From: Micromonospora pattaloongensis
Lineage (GTDB): Bacteria > Actinomycetota > Actinomycetes > Mycobacteriales > Micromonosporaceae
Assembly: GCF_900107255.1 (NCBI RefSeq)
Contig: NZ_FNPH01000002.1
Location: 716,436 to 780,435, forward strand
DNA length: 64,000 nucleotides
Direction of reading: 5' to 3'
Under the pieces are notes generated by a model, which saw nothing but the letters and a program-made list of their open reading frames with translations, was not told the DNA's origin and did no database searches. Shown in pieces: positions 1 through 8,898 of this stretch. Every line of letters begins with the position of its first letter. Within the stretch, counting starts at the first letter, position 1. The translations under genes were made by a program, and so were the position numbers.

Positions 1-657
1 GGTGATCAGCATGGCGCGGGTGTTGTCACCGAGCCCCATCGCCGTGGCGATGCCGTACGCCAGGGCGATCACGTTCTTCACCGCGCCCCCCAGCTCCGCC
101 CCGATCACGTCGTCGTTCGTGTACGGCCGGAAGTACGGCGTCGTGACGGCGTTCTGCACCAGGGTGGCGCGTTCGACGTCGGTGCAGGCGACCACGGTCG
201 CGGCCGGCTGCCCGACGGCGATCTCGGGGGCGAGGTTCGGGCCGGAGACCACCACGACGCGGTCCGGCGCCACCCGCGCGCTCTCGACGATCACCTCGCT
301 CATCCGCTTGGTGGTGCCGAGCTCGATTCCCTTCATCAGCGAGACCAGCGTCGCGTCCGCGTCGAGGAAACCGGCCCACTCGGCGAGGTTGCCGCGCAGC
401 GTCTGCGAGGGCACGGCGAGGACGACCAGGCCGGCGCCGGCGATCGCCTTGCCGGCGTCCGCGGTGGCGGTGACCCGGTCCGAGAGCCGGACGCCCGGCA
501 GGTAGTCGGGGTTGACGCCGGTCGACCGGATCGCCTCCGCGACCGACTCCCGGCGCGCCCAGATCGTGACGTCGGTGCCGGCGTCGGCGAGCACCTTGGC
601 GAACGCGGTGCCCCAGGAGCCGGCGCCGAGGACCGCGGCGTGACCGAGCGGGGTCAT
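1..657 (-). CDS. gpsA: Glycerol-3-phosphate dehydrogenase [NAD(P)+], GpsA (3' part outside window)
   Basis: Reduces dihydroxyacetone phosphate to sn-glycerol-3-phosphate, the backbone of phospholipids, in the cytosol. The first 219 codons are present and the C-terminus lies beyond base 1. The dinucleotide-binding loop [10 protein letters not shown] is at residues 11-20, the family signature [10 protein letters not shown] at 138-147, and the catalytic lysine in GGAVKNV is K194. The ATG start overlaps the TGA stop of the upstream acyltransferase (ATGA), so the two genes are translationally coupled in one phospholipid-precursor operon. Identification is firm. Confidence 0.96.
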   Translation of the reverse strand, partial: MTPLGHAAVLGAGSWGTAFAKVLADAGTDVTIWARRESVAEAIRSTGVNPDYLPGVRLSDRVTATADAGKAIAGAGLVVLAVPSQTLRGNLAEWAGFLDADATLVSLMKGIELGTTKRMSEVIVESARVAPDRVVVVSGPNLAPEIAVGQPAATVVACTDVERATLVQNAVTTPYFRPYTNDDVIGAELGGAVKNVIALAYGIATAMGLGDNTRAMLIT

Positions 658-1385
658 GCGCCGGCCTCGCCGGTGGGGGCCGACTCGCGGGCGGGGCGCG
701 ACCAGAGTGGTGGCGGGGTCCCGCCCCGGATCTCGGCCAGCATGTCCCGCAGCCGCAACATGATCTCGTCGGTCATCTCGTCCAGGGTGGCCCGGGTCGG
801 GGCGGCCCCGGCCCAGCGACTCAGGTCGATCGGCGGACCGGCCTTCACGGTGACCGGGATACGCGGGCGCACGCTGAACTTCTTGGTACGCGGGTCGAAC
901 ATCTTCTCCGGCCCCCACATCACCAACGGGATCACCGGGGCGCCGGTGGTCAACGCCAACCGCGCCGCCCCGGTCTTGCCCCGCATCGGCCACAGCTCCG
1001 GCTCGCGCGTGGTCGTACCCTCCGGGTAGATGACCACCGCGCCCCCCTCCCCGACGGCCTCGACCATCGCCTCCAGCGACTTCGCGGCGTCGACCGAGCC
1101 CCGTTCCACCGGGATCTGCTTCACCTTGTGCAGGATCGAGCCGACCACCGGGACCCGGAACACGCTGGCCTTCCCGAGGAACTGGGGCCAGCGCCCCGCG
1201 TCGTAGACGTAGTGCGCCGAGACGAGCGGGTCGGCGTGCGAGATGTGGTTGGGCACGATGATGATCCCGCCCTCCGCGGGGAGATGCTCCATGCCGCTCC
1301 AGCTGCGCCGCGTCCAGACGGTCAGCACGGGCTTGACCACCATCACCGCGAAACGCCGCCAGAACCCGATCCTGCGCCGTGCCAC
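654..1385 (-). CDS. 1-acyl-sn-glycerol-3-phosphate acyltransferase (PlsC family)
   Basis: Predicted to acylate lysophosphatidic acid at the membrane, the step after the GpsA product has received its first acyl chain. The 243-residue product has acyltransferase motif I NHISHAD (catalytic H47 and D52), motif III as YPEGTTT near 120-126, and motif [11 protein letters not shown] chose the GTG start because GAGGAGGGG lies five bases upstream and the conserved domain begins soon after; a longer in-frame reading upstream has no family similarity. It is followed directly by gpsA with an ATGA overlap. Exact acyl-acceptor specificity cannot be read from sequence. Confidence 0.88.
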   Translation of the reverse strand: MARRRIGFWRRFAVMVVKPVLTVWTRRSWSGMEHLPAEGGIIIVPNHISHADPLVSAHYVYDAGRWPQFLGKASVFRVPVVGSILHKVKQIPVERGSVDAAKSLEAMVEAVGEGGAVVIYPEGTTTREPELWPMRGKTGAARLALTTGAPVIPLVMWGPEKMFDPRTKKFSVRPRIPVTVKAGPPIDLSRWAGAAPTRATLDEMTDEIMLRLRDMLAEIRGGTPPPLWSRPARESAPTGEAGA

Positions 1386-1499
1386 GGCCCCTCCTCGCTG
1401 TGCCTGCCCGCGCCGCGCACCGGACCATGCCGGGCGCCACGCGACGCCACGTGACGTCTGAAGCGAAATCATGCCTGCTGCGCCCCCGGCACGGCCAGC

Positions 1500-1559
1500 G
1501 AGGGGACGGTGACCGAGGGAACGGTGACCGCGGGGACGGTGACCGCGGGGACGGTGACA
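1500..1559. repeat. Four tandem 15-bp repeats in the plsC/cofC divergent promoter region
   Basis: Four head-to-tail 15-bp units (1500-1514, 1515-1529, 1530-1544, 1545-1559) share the core GGGACGGTGACC with only one to three differences. They sit between the divergent plsC-like and cofC starts, 36 bp before the cofC GTG. The array could be an iterated operator or a replication-slippage repeat; no regulator can be named. Confidence 0.85.
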
Positions 1560-1594
1560 ATCGCCGGCAGGAACGATGCTGGGAGGATGGCGCC

Positions 1595-2242
1595 GTGAGC
1601 GAGGTGAGCTGGACGGTGATCGTGCCGGTGAAGCGGCTCGCCACGGCCAAGAGCCGGCTGCGGGGAGGGCTCGGCGCGGTGCCGCGCGAGCGGCTGGCGC
1701 TGGCGCTGGCACTGGACACCGTCGCGGCGGCGCTGAGCTGCCCCGCCGTGGCCCGGCTGCTGGTGGTCACCGCCGATCCGGTGGCCGGCGCGGCCCTGCG
1801 GGCGCTCGGCGCCCGGATCGTGCCCGACCCGCCGGTCGGGGGGCTCAACGGCGCGTTCCGGGCTGGCGCCGAGCTGGCCCGGGATGACGACCGGCACGTC
1901 GCCGCGCTCACCGCCGACCTGCCGGCGCTGCGCCCCGCCGAGCTGGCCGCGGCGCTGCGCGCCGCGGCCCGCGGGCCCGGCCACGCCCGTCACTTCGTCG
2001 CGGACGCCCCGGCGACCGGCACGGTCCTGCTCACCGCGGCGCCCGGCGTCACGCTCGACCCGCGGTTCGGGGTCGGATCGGCCGCGGCCCACGCCGCCTC
2101 CGGCGCGCGGCCGCTCACCGGCGACTGGCCCAGCCTGCGCCGGGACGTCGACACCCCCGCCGATCTGGCGCTCGCGGCCGCGCTCGGGCTGGGCCCGCAC
2201 ACCGCGGCGCTGCTACCCGCGCCGGCCCCGGCCGAGTCCTGA
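1595..2242 (+). CDS. cofC: 2-phospho-L-lactate / phosphoenolpyruvate guanylyltransferase (CofC/FbiD)
   Basis: Activates a phospho-C3 acid with GTP for assembly of the coenzyme F420 side chain; the mycobacterial orthologue FbiD uses phosphoenolpyruvate. The 215-residue protein starts with the nucleotide-binding segment [15 protein letters not shown], then has TADLPAL in the middle, and [14 protein letters not shown] and DVDTPADL near the end, as in the family. The GTG start has GGGAGG eight bases upstream. It lies divergent from the plsC-like gene and upstream of ppk1, the position of Rv2983 in M. tuberculosis. Other F420 genes are not in the window. Confidence 0.92.
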   Translation: MSEVSWTVIVPVKRLATAKSRLRGGLGAVPRERLALALALDTVAAALSCPAVARLLVVTADPVAGAALRALGARIVPDPPVGGLNGAFRAGAELARDDDRHVAALTADLPALRPAELAAALRAAARGPGHARHFVADAPATGTVLLTAAPGVTLDPRFGVGSAAAHAASGARPLTGDWPSLRRDVDTPADLALAAALGLGPHTAALLPAPAPAES

Positions 2243-2262
2243 CGCCGCGGTACGGTGCTGGC

Positions 2263-2460
2263 ATGCAGGGCACGGTGGCGACCTTCGACGCGCAGACCCG
2301 CTCCGGCACGCTGCTGCTCGACGACGGCGCGGAGCTGGCGTTCCCGGCGGCCGCCTTCGACGCCTCCGGGCTCCGGCTGCTCCGCCTCGGGCAGCGGGTG
2401 CGCGTGGAGCGCGACGGATCCGGCCGCGTGACGAGGGTGACGCTGCCGACGTACGACTGA
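2263..2460 (+). CDS. Small cold-shock-domain-like protein
   Basis: A 65-residue protein with the beta-strand pattern of a cold-shock/S1-type OB fold: it opens MQGTVATFDAQTRSGTLLLD, has a central hydrophobic strand and ends RVRVERDGSGRVTRVTLP. Canonical RNP1 aromatic residues (KGFGFI/VFVH) are missing, so nucleic-acid binding is uncertain. TACGGT lies six bases before the ATG with no Shine-Dalgarno, so the mRNA is probably leaderless. It sits 20 bp after cofC and ends just before the ppk1 promoter. Confidence 0.7.
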   Translation: MQGTVATFDAQTRSGTLLLDDGAELAFPAAAFDASGLRLLRLGQRVRVERDGSGRVTRVTLPTYD

Positions 2461-2468
2461 TCAGATCG

Positions 2469-2507
2469 AACGAAGTTCGTTTTGCGTTACCCCGGCCGGG
2501 TCATGAT
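2469..2507 (+). promoter_or_regulatory. ppk1 promoter with PHO-box-like direct repeat and palindrome
   Basis: AACGAA-g-TTCGTT (2469-2481) is a perfect 6-1-6 palindrome. Overlapping it, GTTCGTTTTGC (2475-2485) and GTTACCCCGGC (2486-2496) form two adjacent 11-bp units, each about 8/11 to the actinobacterial PhoP box (GKTCAYYYRSG). A -10-like CATGAT (2502-2507) follows, seven bases before the ATG at 2515. PhoP control of ppk is known in Streptomyces; here it is inferred from the repeat spacing. Confidence 0.4.
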
Positions 2508-2514
2508 GTGCCGC

Positions 2515-4845
2515 ATGACCACGGCCCCCGCACGACGTCCCGCGCGTCAGCGCCGGACGCCCACCGATGCCCCGGCCACCGACGCCGCCGCCCCGGCCAC
2601 CACCGGCGAGGTCCCGCCACGCGCCGCGGCGAAGCGGCCGGCCCGGGGCCCCGACGCCCGGCCGGCCGGTGACGGCGCGCCCGCGGACCCGCGGTCGGGC
2701 GCGGACGGCCGCCCGCCGCGGGACGCGCGCCCCGCCGACGACGCCCCACCGCCCTCCGACGGCCCGCCGCCGCTGCCCGAACCGCTGCCGGAGGACCGGT
2801 TCATCAACCGCGAGCTGTCCTGGCTGGACTTCAACGCGCGGGTGCTCGCCCTCGCCGAGGACCCGAACACCCCGCTGCTGGAGCGGGCGAAGTTCCTGGC
2901 GATCTTCGCCCGCAACCTCGACGAGTTCTACATGGTGCGGGTCGCGGGGTTGAAGCGGCGACTCCAGGCCGGGCTGCCGGTCCGGGGCGGGGACCGGCTG
3001 CCGCTGCGCACCCAGCTCACGCTGATCGCGAAGAAGACCGCGGACCTGGTCGCCCGGCACGCGCGCTGCTTCGCTGAGGAGGTGAGCCCGGCCCTGGCCG
3101 ATCAGGACGTGCAGCTGGTGCACTGGGCGGAGCTGCGGTCGGCGGAGCGGGAACAGCTGCGCGGCTACTTCCGGGAGCACGTGTTCCCGGTGCTCACCCC
3201 GCTCGCGGTGGACCCCGCGCACCCCTTCCCGTACATCTCCAGCCGGTCGCTGAACCTCGCCGTCGTGGTGCGGGATCCCGACGGCGGCGCCGAGCTGTTC
3301 GCCCGGGTCAAGGTCCCCAACAACGTGCCCCGGTTCGTGGTGGTGGCGCGAGAGGACCGGCTCACCCGGTTCCTGCCCGTCGAGGAGCTCATCGCCAACC
3401 AGCTCGGGCAGCTCTTCCCCGGCATGCGGGTCGTCGAGTGCCACCTGTTCCGGGTGACCCGCAACGCCGACGTGGAGGTCGACGAGGACCGCGACGAGGA
3501 CCTGCTGCAGGCGATCGAGCGGGAGCTGGCCCGCCGCCGGTTCGGCCCGCCCGTACGGCTGGAGGTGGCCGCCTCCATCTCCGACCACGTGCTGGACCTG
3601 CTCGTGCGCGAGCTGGACATGGACAGCCAAGACGTGCTGCGGGTGCCCGGGCTGCTGGACCTGTCCGCGCTCTGGCAGGTCTACGAGGAGTGCGACCGGC
3701 CGGAGCTGAAGGACCGGCCGTTCGTGCCGGCGACGCATCCGCGGCTGGTGGAGGGGGAGGTGCCGCGCAGCGTCTTCGCGACGCTGCGCGACGGGGACAT
3801 CCTGGTGCACCACCCCTACCACTCGTTCTCCACGAGCGTGCAGCGCTTCATCGAGCAGGCCGCGGCGGACCCCCAGGTGCTGGCCATCAAGCAGACGCTC
3901 TACCGCACCAGCGGCGACTCCCCGATCGTGGACGCGCTGATCGAGGCGGCCGCCGCGGGTAAGCAGGTGGTGGTGCTGGTCGAGCTGAAGGCGCGCTTCG
4001 ACGAGCAGGCGAACATCGGCTGGGCGCGGAAGCTGGAGCAGGCCGGCTGCCACGTCGTCTACGGCCTGGTGGGGCTCAAGACGCACTGCAAGACCGCGCT
4101 GGTGGTCCGGCAGGAGGGCAGCCAGCTGCGCCGCTACTGCCACATCGGCACCGGCAACTACCACCCGAAGACGGCCCGCCTCTACGAGGACTTCGGGATG
4201 CTGACCGCCGATCCGGAGGTCGGCGCCGATCTGACCGACCTGTTCAACGTGCTCACCGGCTACAGCCGGCAGACCGCGTACCGGCGCCTGCTCGTCGCGC
4301 CGCACGGGGTGCGCAGCGGCATCATCGAACGCGTCGACCGGGAGATCGCGCACGTCGAGGCCGGCGGCACCGGCCTGGTGCAGATCAAGGTGAACTCGTT
4401 GGTGGACGAGGAGATCGTGGACGCGCTCTACCGGGCGTCGCGGGCCGGGGTGCGGGTCGAGCTGCTGATCCGCGGCATGTGCACGCTGCGGCCCGGCGTG
4501 CCGGGGCTGTCGGAGAACGTGCGGGTCCGGTCGATCCTCGGGCGGTTCCTGGAGCACTCCCGGGTGTTCCGGTTCGGCAACAACGGGGCGAGCGAGTTCT
4601 GGATCGGGTCGGCGGACCTGATGCACCGCAACCTCGACCGGCGCGTGGAGGCGCTGGTGCGGGTGGCCGACGCCGCGGCGTGCGCGGAGCTCGACCGGGT
4701 GCTGACCGCGGCGATGAGCCCGGAGTGCGAGGCGTTCGAACTCGCCGCCGACGGCACCTGGAGCCGCCGGGTCGCCACCCCGGAGGCGCCGCTGCTGCAC
4801 CTGCAGGAGCTGCAGCTGCGCCGTATCGTGGGTCCCCCCGCGTGA
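2515..4845 (+). CDS. ppk1: Polyphosphate kinase 1
   Basis: Reversibly transfers the gamma-phosphate of ATP to inorganic polyphosphate. The 776-residue product has a Pro/Ala/Arg-rich, probably disordered N-terminal extension of about 85 residues. The PPK N-domain ([17 protein letters not shown]) and the two phospholipase-D-like catalytic halves follow. The phospho-acceptor histidine is in GLKTHCK (H524) and the second essential histidine in FLEHSRV (H681); their 157-residue spacing equals that of E. coli H435/H592. [19 protein letters not shown] is also intact. ATG 2515 is preferred over in-frame starts at 2482 and 2503 because a -10-like hexamer lies seven bases upstream. mutT1 follows 55 bp downstream. 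Confidence 0.97.
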   Translation: MTTAPARRPARQRRTPTDAPATDAAAPATTGEVPPRAAAKRPARGPDARPAGDGAPADPRSGADGRPPRDARPADDAPPPSDGPPPLPEPLPEDRFINRELSWLDFNARVLALAEDPNTPLLERAKFLAIFARNLDEFYMVRVAGLKRRLQAGLPVRGGDRLPLRTQLTLIAKKTADLVARHARCFAEEVSPALADQDVQLVHWAELRSAEREQLRGYFREHVFPVLTPLAVDPAHPFPYISSRSLNLAVVVRDPDGGAELFARVKVPNNVPRFVVVAREDRLTRFLPVEELIANQLGQLFPGMRVVECHLFRVTRNADVEVDEDRDEDLLQAIERELARRRFGPPVRLEVAASISDHVLDLLVRELDMDSQDVLRVPGLLDLSALWQVYEECDRPELKDRPFVPATHPRLVEGEVPRSVFATLRDGDILVHHPYHSFSTSVQRFIEQAAADPQVLAIKQTLYRTSGDSPIVDALIEAAAAGKQVVVLVELKARFDEQANIGWARKLEQAGCHVVYGLVGLKTHCKTALVVRQEGSQLRRYCHIGTGNYHPKTARLYEDFGMLTADPEVGADLTDLFNVLTGYSRQTAYRRLLVAPHGVRSGIIERVDREIAHVEAGGTGLVQIKVNSLVDEEIVDALYRASRAGVRVELLIRGMCTLRPGVPGLSENVRVRSILGRFLEHSRVFRFGNNGASEFWIGSADLMHRNLDRRVEALVRVADAAACAELDRVLTAAMSPECEAFELAADGTWSRRVATPEAPLLHLQELQLRRIVGPPA

Positions 4846-4886
4846 TCGGGGCCGAGGGGCGCTCCGACGCGGATACGCTGACCGGC

Positions 4887-4904
4887 ATGGGTTGGTTGGC
4901 GTGA
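4887..4904 (+). CDS. Possible five-codon leaderless uORF overlapping the mutT1 start
   Basis: ATG GGT TGG TTG GCG TGA encodes MGWLA. TACGCT (4874-4879) lies seven bases before this ATG, so a leaderless mRNA would begin at or next to it. Its TGA overlaps the GTG at 4901 in the sequence GTGA, an arrangement that permits termination-reinitiation on mutT1. The alternative is that the ATG is unused and mutT1 initiates internally. Confidence 0.3.
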   Translation: MGWLA

Positions 4905-5800
4905 CCCCGGTCCGGGCCGCGGGCGGGGTGGTGTGGCGGCCGGGCGGCGACGCGGCGGAGGTGTGCCTCATCCACCGGGCCCGGTACGACGACTGGACGC
5001 TGCCGAAGGGGAAGCTGGAGCCGGGCGAGCATCCGCTGGCGGCCGCGGTGCGCGAGGTCGGCGAGGAGACGGACCTGCGGGGCATTCCGCAGGTACGCCT
5101 GAAAACGGTGTCGTACACGATGCGCGACGGCCTGCCGAAGACCGTCGAGTACTGGTCCATGCGCGGCTTCTCCGACGCGGGCACGGCGGTCGCCGGCGAG
5201 GTGGACAGCGTGTGCTGGCTGCCGACCACCGCGGCGGCGCGGCGGTTGACGTACGACCACGACGTACGGGTGTTGGCGGAGTTCGCCACGCTCCCCCCGG
5301 TCACCGCCGTGCTGACCGTCGTCCGGCACGCGCAGGCCGGCAAGCGGGGCACCTGGTCCGGCCCGGACGAGGCGCGGCCGCTGGACGCGAGTGGGGTGGC
5401 CCAGGCGCGCGCGGTCGCGCCGCTGCAGGCCCTCACCGCGCCGCGGCGGCTGCTGTCGGCGAGCCCCCGCCGGTGCATCCAGACGCTGGATCCGCTCGCC
5501 GCGCTGATGGACCTGCCGATCGAGATCGACTCGTCGTTCGACGAGCCGGTGCCGGGGCAGGACCCGGACGAGAACGCGCTGGCCGCGGCGGCACGGCTGG
5601 CCGAGCTGGCCGCCGGCGGCGTCCCCGTCGCCGTGTGCAGCCAGGGCAAGGTCCTGCCGGACGCGCTCGCCCGGCTGGCCGGCGCGGAGGATCCGGAGCC
5701 CTACACGACGCCGAAGGGCGGGGCCTGGCTGCTGGCCTTCAACGGCGACCGGCTGGTGGCCGCCGACCCGCTGTGGAAAGCGGAGCCGCGGGAACGGTAA
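4901..5800 (+). CDS. mutT1: NUDIX hydrolase fused to a histidine phosphatase domain (MutT1-like)
   Basis: A 299-residue two-domain protein. The N-terminal Nudix domain contains GKLEPGEHPLAAAVREVGEE followed by TDL, a full Nudix box except for D in place of the usual G. The C-terminal half is a histidine phosphatase fold opening VVRHAQAGKRG (RHG-type motif). M. tuberculosis MutT1 (Rv2985, also next to ppk1) has this architecture and removes 8-oxo-GTP/dGTP, and diadenosine polyphosphates in related enzymes. The start is uncertain: GTG 4901 or TTG 4892, neither with a Shine-Dalgarno. Confidence 0.88.
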   Translation: MTPVRAAGGVVWRPGGDAAEVCLIHRARYDDWTLPKGKLEPGEHPLAAAVREVGEETDLRGIPQVRLKTVSYTMRDGLPKTVEYWSMRGFSDAGTAVAGEVDSVCWLPTTAAARRLTYDHDVRVLAEFATLPPVTAVLTVVRHAQAGKRGTWSGPDEARPLDASGVAQARAVAPLQALTAPRRLLSASPRRCIQTLDPLAALMDLPIEIDSSFDEPVPGQDPDENALAAAARLAELAAGGVPVAVCSQGKVLPDALARLAGAEDPEPYTTPKGGAWLLAFNGDRLVAADPLWKAEPRER

Positions 5801-5857
5801 CCGTCCTGATCCGCCGGGCGGCCTCGTCAGCCGCCGGCGAAGGGGCGCGGACATGCG

Positions 5858-5893
5858 CGAAGGGTGCCCACCGCCAGCGGTGGACACCCTTCG
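5858..5893. terminator. Bidirectional hairpin between convergent mutT1 and hup
   Basis: CGAAGGGTG (5858-5866) pairs with CACCCTTCG (5885-5893) and CCACCGC with GCGGTGG inside it, giving a 16-17 bp stem with one mismatch and a two-base loop. No U-run on either strand, as is common in actinobacteria. Confidence 0.7.
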
Positions 5894-5907
5894 TCGGTGG
5901 GTCGGCG

Positions 5908-6639
5908 TCAGCGCCGAGGGCTCGCGACCTTCTTGACCGCGGCCTTCTTGGACGGGGCCTGCTTCGCCGTCAGCTTGGTGCCGGCGGCCTTCGTCGTCGC
6001 CTTGGTGGCGCCGGCCTTGGTCGTGGTCTTCGCGGCGGTCGTCTTCTTCGTCGCGGCGGCGGCCGTGGTCTTTTTCGTTGCGGCCGCGGCCGTGGTCTTC
6101 TTCGCCGCAGCGGCGGCGGCCGTGGTCTTCTTGGTCGCCGCGGTCGCCTTCGCCGTGGTGGCCTTGGTGGCGGCGGCCTTGGTGGTGGTCGCCTTGGTGG
6201 CCGTGGTCGCCTTCCTGGCGGGCGCCTTCGCCGGCGGCACCTTCGGCGTGGTCACCTTCGGCGCGGTCGCCTTGTCGACGGCTGCCTTGCGGGCGGTGGT
6301 CGTCTTCGTGGCGGCGGCCGTCTTCGTGGCGGCGGTCTTCTTCACCGTGGCGACCTTCGGCACCTTGCCGCTGGCCACCATCTCCTTGAAACCGGCCCCG
6401 GCCCGGAAGGCCGGAACGGAGGTCTTCTTCACCTTCACCGCTTCACCGGTGCGCGGGTTGCGCGCTGTTCGGGCACCACGCGCGCGCTTTTCGAACACTC
6501 CGAAACCCGTAATCGCCACCCGGTCGCCCTTGGTGACAGCGACCTGGATCTCGGCGAGAACCGCGTCGAGCGCCGCCGTCGCCGCCTTACGGTCCCCCAG
6601 GCGAGCGGCCAGCGCCTCGATGAGCTCTGCCTTGTTCAC
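5908..6639 (-). CDS. hup: Histone-like DNA-binding protein HU with Lys/Ala-rich tail
   Basis: Nucleoid-associated architectural protein. Residues 1 to about 92 are a complete HU fold ([35 protein letters not shown] with the DNA-intercalating arm RNPRTGE). About 150 residues of low-complexity Lys/Thr/Ala repeats ([16 protein letters not shown] and similar) follow, as in actinobacterial HupB/HupS, where the tail binds DNA like histone H1. The GTG start has GGGAGGG upstream. It is a single-gene unit between terminators at 5858-5893 and 6752-6792. Conserved to M. tuberculosis, where hupB (Rv2986c) is also next to leuD. Confidence 0.97.
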   Translation of the reverse strand: MNKAELIEALAARLGDRKAATAALDAVLAEIQVAVTKGDRVAITGFGVFEKRARGARTARNPRTGEAVKVKKTSVPAFRAGAGFKEMVASGKVPKVATVKKTAATKTAAATKTTTARKAAVDKATAPKVTTPKVPPAKAPARKATTATKATTTKAAATKATTAKATAATKKTTAAAAAAKKTTAAAATKKTTAAAATKKTTAAKTTTKAGATKATTKAAGTKLTAKQAPSKKAAVKKVASPRR

Positions 6640-6690
6640 GACTTCCCTCCCGTATGTGCAACTTGACTCATCGCGAGCCATTCTGCGCGC

Positions 6691-6719
6691 ACCGTATGCC
6701 CTACGCCCGTAGTACACAA
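6691..6719 (-). promoter_or_regulatory. Candidate hup promoter
   Basis: On the minus strand TTGTGT (6714-6719) and TACGGT (6691-6696) are separated by 17 bp, a plausible housekeeping -35/-10 pair. It would give a 5' UTR of about 45 nt containing the GGGAGGG ribosome-binding site. Confidence 0.5.
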
Positions 6720-6751
6720 ACATCTGCAGGAAAAAAGTCCTTGTGTCGTAA

Positions 6752-6792
6752 CGTTTTCGCCCCCACCGGCTGAACCGATGGGGGCGAAAACG
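6752..6792 (-). terminator. Terminator of the leuCD operon
   Basis: A perfect 14-bp inverted repeat, CGTTTTCGCCCCCA with TGGGGGCGAAAACG, separated by 13 bases, lies 24 bp beyond the leuD stop. A run of six T follows about 17 bases further along the transcript. Confidence 0.8.
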
Positions 6793-6815
6793 GCTGTGCG
6801 GCGTGGGATCGGCGC

Positions 6816-7403
6816 CTAAGCGACGACGGGCTTGAAGGGAAGTCGTCGCTGCTCGTACTCCGCGATCGCGGACTCGTGCCGCAGCGTCAGTCCAATGTCG
6901 TCCAAGCCTTCGAGAAGGCGCCAACGGCTGAAGTCGTCGAGCGGGAACGACCACGTGGAATCGCCGGCCCGCACCTCGCGGGCGGTCAGGTCGACGGTGA
7001 TCTGCGCCTGCGGGTCGCGTTCGCTCAACGCCCACAATGATTCGACGGCGTCCAATTCGAGCTCCACGGGCAGGAGCCCTTCCTTGAGCGCGTTTCCCCG
7101 GAAGATGTCGCCGAAGCGGGGCGAGATCACGGCGCGGAAGCCCCAGTCCCGCAATGCCCAGACGGCGTGCTCGCGCGAGGAACCCGTACCGAACTCGGGG
7201 CCGGCCACGAGAATCGACGCGCCCGCGTAAGCGTCGTTGTTGAGGACGAATGCGGGATCTTCGCGCCACGCGTTGAACAGACCATCGGCGAATCCCGTCC
7301 GCGTCACACGCTTGAGGTACACCGCCGGGATGATCTGATCCGTATCTACATTGGAACGGCGAAGCGGCACCGCGGCGCCGGTGTGCACGGTGAACTTGTC
7401 CAT
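6816..7403 (-). CDS. leuD: 3-isopropylmalate dehydratase, small subunit
   Basis: With LeuC isomerises 2-isopropylmalate to 3-isopropylmalate in leucine synthesis; where CimA is present LeuCD also converts citramalate to 3-methylmalate on the way to isoleucine. The 195-residue product has the swivel-domain signatures [18 protein letters not shown] near the start and [18 protein letters not shown] in the middle. The ATG follows the leuC stop by six bases, so it is the second gene of a leuCD operon. Confidence 0.97.
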   Translation of the reverse strand: MDKFTVHTGAAVPLRRSNVDTDQIIPAVYLKRVTRTGFADGLFNAWREDPAFVLNNDAYAGASILVAGPEFGTGSSREHAVWALRDWGFRAVISPRFGDIFRGNALKEGLLPVELELDAVESLWALSERDPQAQITVDLTAREVRAGDSTWSFPLDDFSRWRLLEGLDDIGLTLRHESAIAEYEQRRLPFKPVVA

Positions 7404-7409
7404 GTCGTG

Positions 7410-8873
7410 TCAGCCCTTCACGAGGTCGGCGGGGGCGGCCAGCCGGCCGACCACGGCGGTGGCGGCGGCGACCGGCGGCGAGACCAGATGGGTACGTCCG
7501 CCGCGGCCCTGCCGGCCCTCGAAGTTGCGGTTGGAGGTCGAGGCCGAACGCTCGCCCGGCTTGAGCGTGTCGGGGTTCATGCCCAGACACATGGAGCAGC
7601 CGGCGAACCGCCACTCCGCGCCGGCGTCCACGAAGACCTTGTCCAGGCCCTCGCTCTCGGCCGCCTCGCGGACGGCGGCGGAGCCGGGAACCACGAGCAT
7701 CCGTACGCTCTGGGCGACCTTGCGGCCCCGCAGCACGTCGGCGGCGGCGCGCAGGTCCTCGATGCGGCCGTTGGTGCACGAGCCGACGAAGACAACGTCG
7801 ACCGGGACGTCCCGCAGCCGGGTGCCCGGCGTCAGGTCCATGTACTCCAGCGCCCGCTCCGCGGCCACGCGCTCCGGCTCGGTGTCGAACTGCTCCGGCG
7901 CCGGGACGGCCGCGTCGAGCGGCACCCCCTGGCCCGGGTTGGTGCCCCAGGTGACGAAGGGGCTGATCCGGCTCGCGTCGAGGATGACCTCGGTGTCGAA
8001 GGTCGCGCCCTCGTCGGTCGCGAGCGTGCGCCAGTACTCCACCGCGGCGTCCCAGTCGGCGCCCTGCGGCGCGTTCGGGCGGCCCTTGAGGTAGGCGAAC
8101 GTGGTCTCGTCCGGGGCGATCATGCCGGCCTTGGCGCCCCACTCGATCGACATGTTGGCGATCGTCATCCGCCCCTCCATGGAGAGCTTGCGGATCGCCT
8201 CGCCCCGGTACTCCACGATGTGGCCGCGCCCGCCGCCGGTACCGACCTGAGCGATCAGCGCCAGCACCAGGTCCTTGGCGGTGACGCCCGGGCCGAGCTC
8301 GCCGGTGACGGTGACCGCCATCGTCTTCGGCCGGGCCTGCGGCAGCGTCTGGGTCGCCAGCACGTGCTCGACCTCACTGGTGCCGATGCCGAAGGCGAGC
8401 GCCCCGAACGCGCCGTGGGTCGCGGTGTGCGAATCGCCACACACGATCGTCATGCCCGGCTGCGTCAGCCCCAGCTGCGGCCCGATCACGTGCACGATGC
8501 CCTGGTTGTCGTCGCCGAGCGCGTGCAGCTTCACGCCGAACTCCGCGCAGTTGCGGCGCAGCGTCTCGATCTGCGTCCGCGACGTCGGATCGGCGATGGT
8601 CAGCAGATCCCCGCGCCGGGTGTTGAACGCCGGATCGGCGTACCCGGTCGGGGTGTTGTGGTCCTCCGTGGCGAGCGTGAGGTCGGTGCGGCGCACCGAC
8701 CGCCCGGCCATCCGCAGGCCGTCGAAGGCCTGCGGGCTGGTCACCTCGTGCAGGAGATGCAGGTCGATGAAGAGGAGATCCGGCTCGCCCTCGGCGGACC
8801 GGACCACGTGAGCGTCCCAGACCTTCTCGGCCAGGGTCCGGGGCGCTGTCGGCTTCGGAGTGACTCCCACCAT
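7410..8873 (-). CDS. leuC: 3-isopropylmalate dehydratase, large subunit
   Basis: [4Fe-4S] aconitase-family catalytic subunit, 487 residues. Visible signatures are [13 protein letters not shown], the first cluster cysteine in [12 protein letters not shown], and the paired cluster cysteines in [13 protein letters not shown]. The start is close to the divergent regulator: only 25 bp separate the two ATGs. TAGGAT ends six bases before this ATG and there is no convincing Shine-Dalgarno, so the leuCD mRNA is probably leaderless. Control by the adjacent IclR-family protein is expected from NdgR/AreB/LtbR studies. Confidence 0.97.
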   Translation of the reverse strand: MVGVTPKPTAPRTLAEKVWDAHVVRSAEGEPDLLFIDLHLLHEVTSPQAFDGLRMAGRSVRRTDLTLATEDHNTPTGYADPAFNTRRGDLLTIADPTSRTQIETLRRNCAEFGVKLHALGDDNQGIVHVIGPQLGLTQPGMTIVCGDSHTATHGAFGALAFGIGTSEVEHVLATQTLPQARPKTMAVTVTGELGPGVTAKDLVLALIAQVGTGGGRGHIVEYRGEAIRKLSMEGRMTIANMSIEWGAKAGMIAPDETTFAYLKGRPNAPQGADWDAAVEYWRTLATDEGATFDTEVILDASRISPFVTWGTNPGQGVPLDAAVPAPEQFDTEPERVAAERALEYMDLTPGTRLRDVPVDVVFVGSCTNGRIEDLRAAADVLRGRKVAQSVRMLVVPGSAAVREAAESEGLDKVFVDAGAEWRFAGCSMCLGMNPDTLKPGERSASTSNRNFEGRQGRGGRTHLVSPPVAAATAVVGRLAAPADLVKG

Positions 8874-8898
8874 CTGGACATCCTAAATTCTGGGAGGT
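8874..8898. promoter_or_regulatory. 25-bp divergent leuC/iclR promoter and likely operator
   Basis: This gap carries an AT-rich core read both ways: TAGGAT on the minus strand (8880-8885), six bases before leuC, and TAAATT on the plus strand (8884-8889) before the regulator. A possible plus-strand -35 (GTGACT, 8860-8865) lies inside leuC. ACATCCT...AGGTATGT forms an imperfect inverted repeat spanning both start sites, so one bound regulator could block both promoters. Confidence 0.5.

Noticed and set aside
2461..5649. A 1062-codon open frame on the minus strand opposite ppk1 and mutT1
   Set aside because: Low-complexity Arg/Ala/Gly/Pro and His-rich reading with no domains, produced by third-position GC bias; the plus-strand genes have full motif sets.
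5864..6712. A hydrophobic, membrane-like frame antisense to hup
   Set aside because: The Val/Phe/Ala runs are simply the complement of the HU Lys/Thr/Ala repeats.
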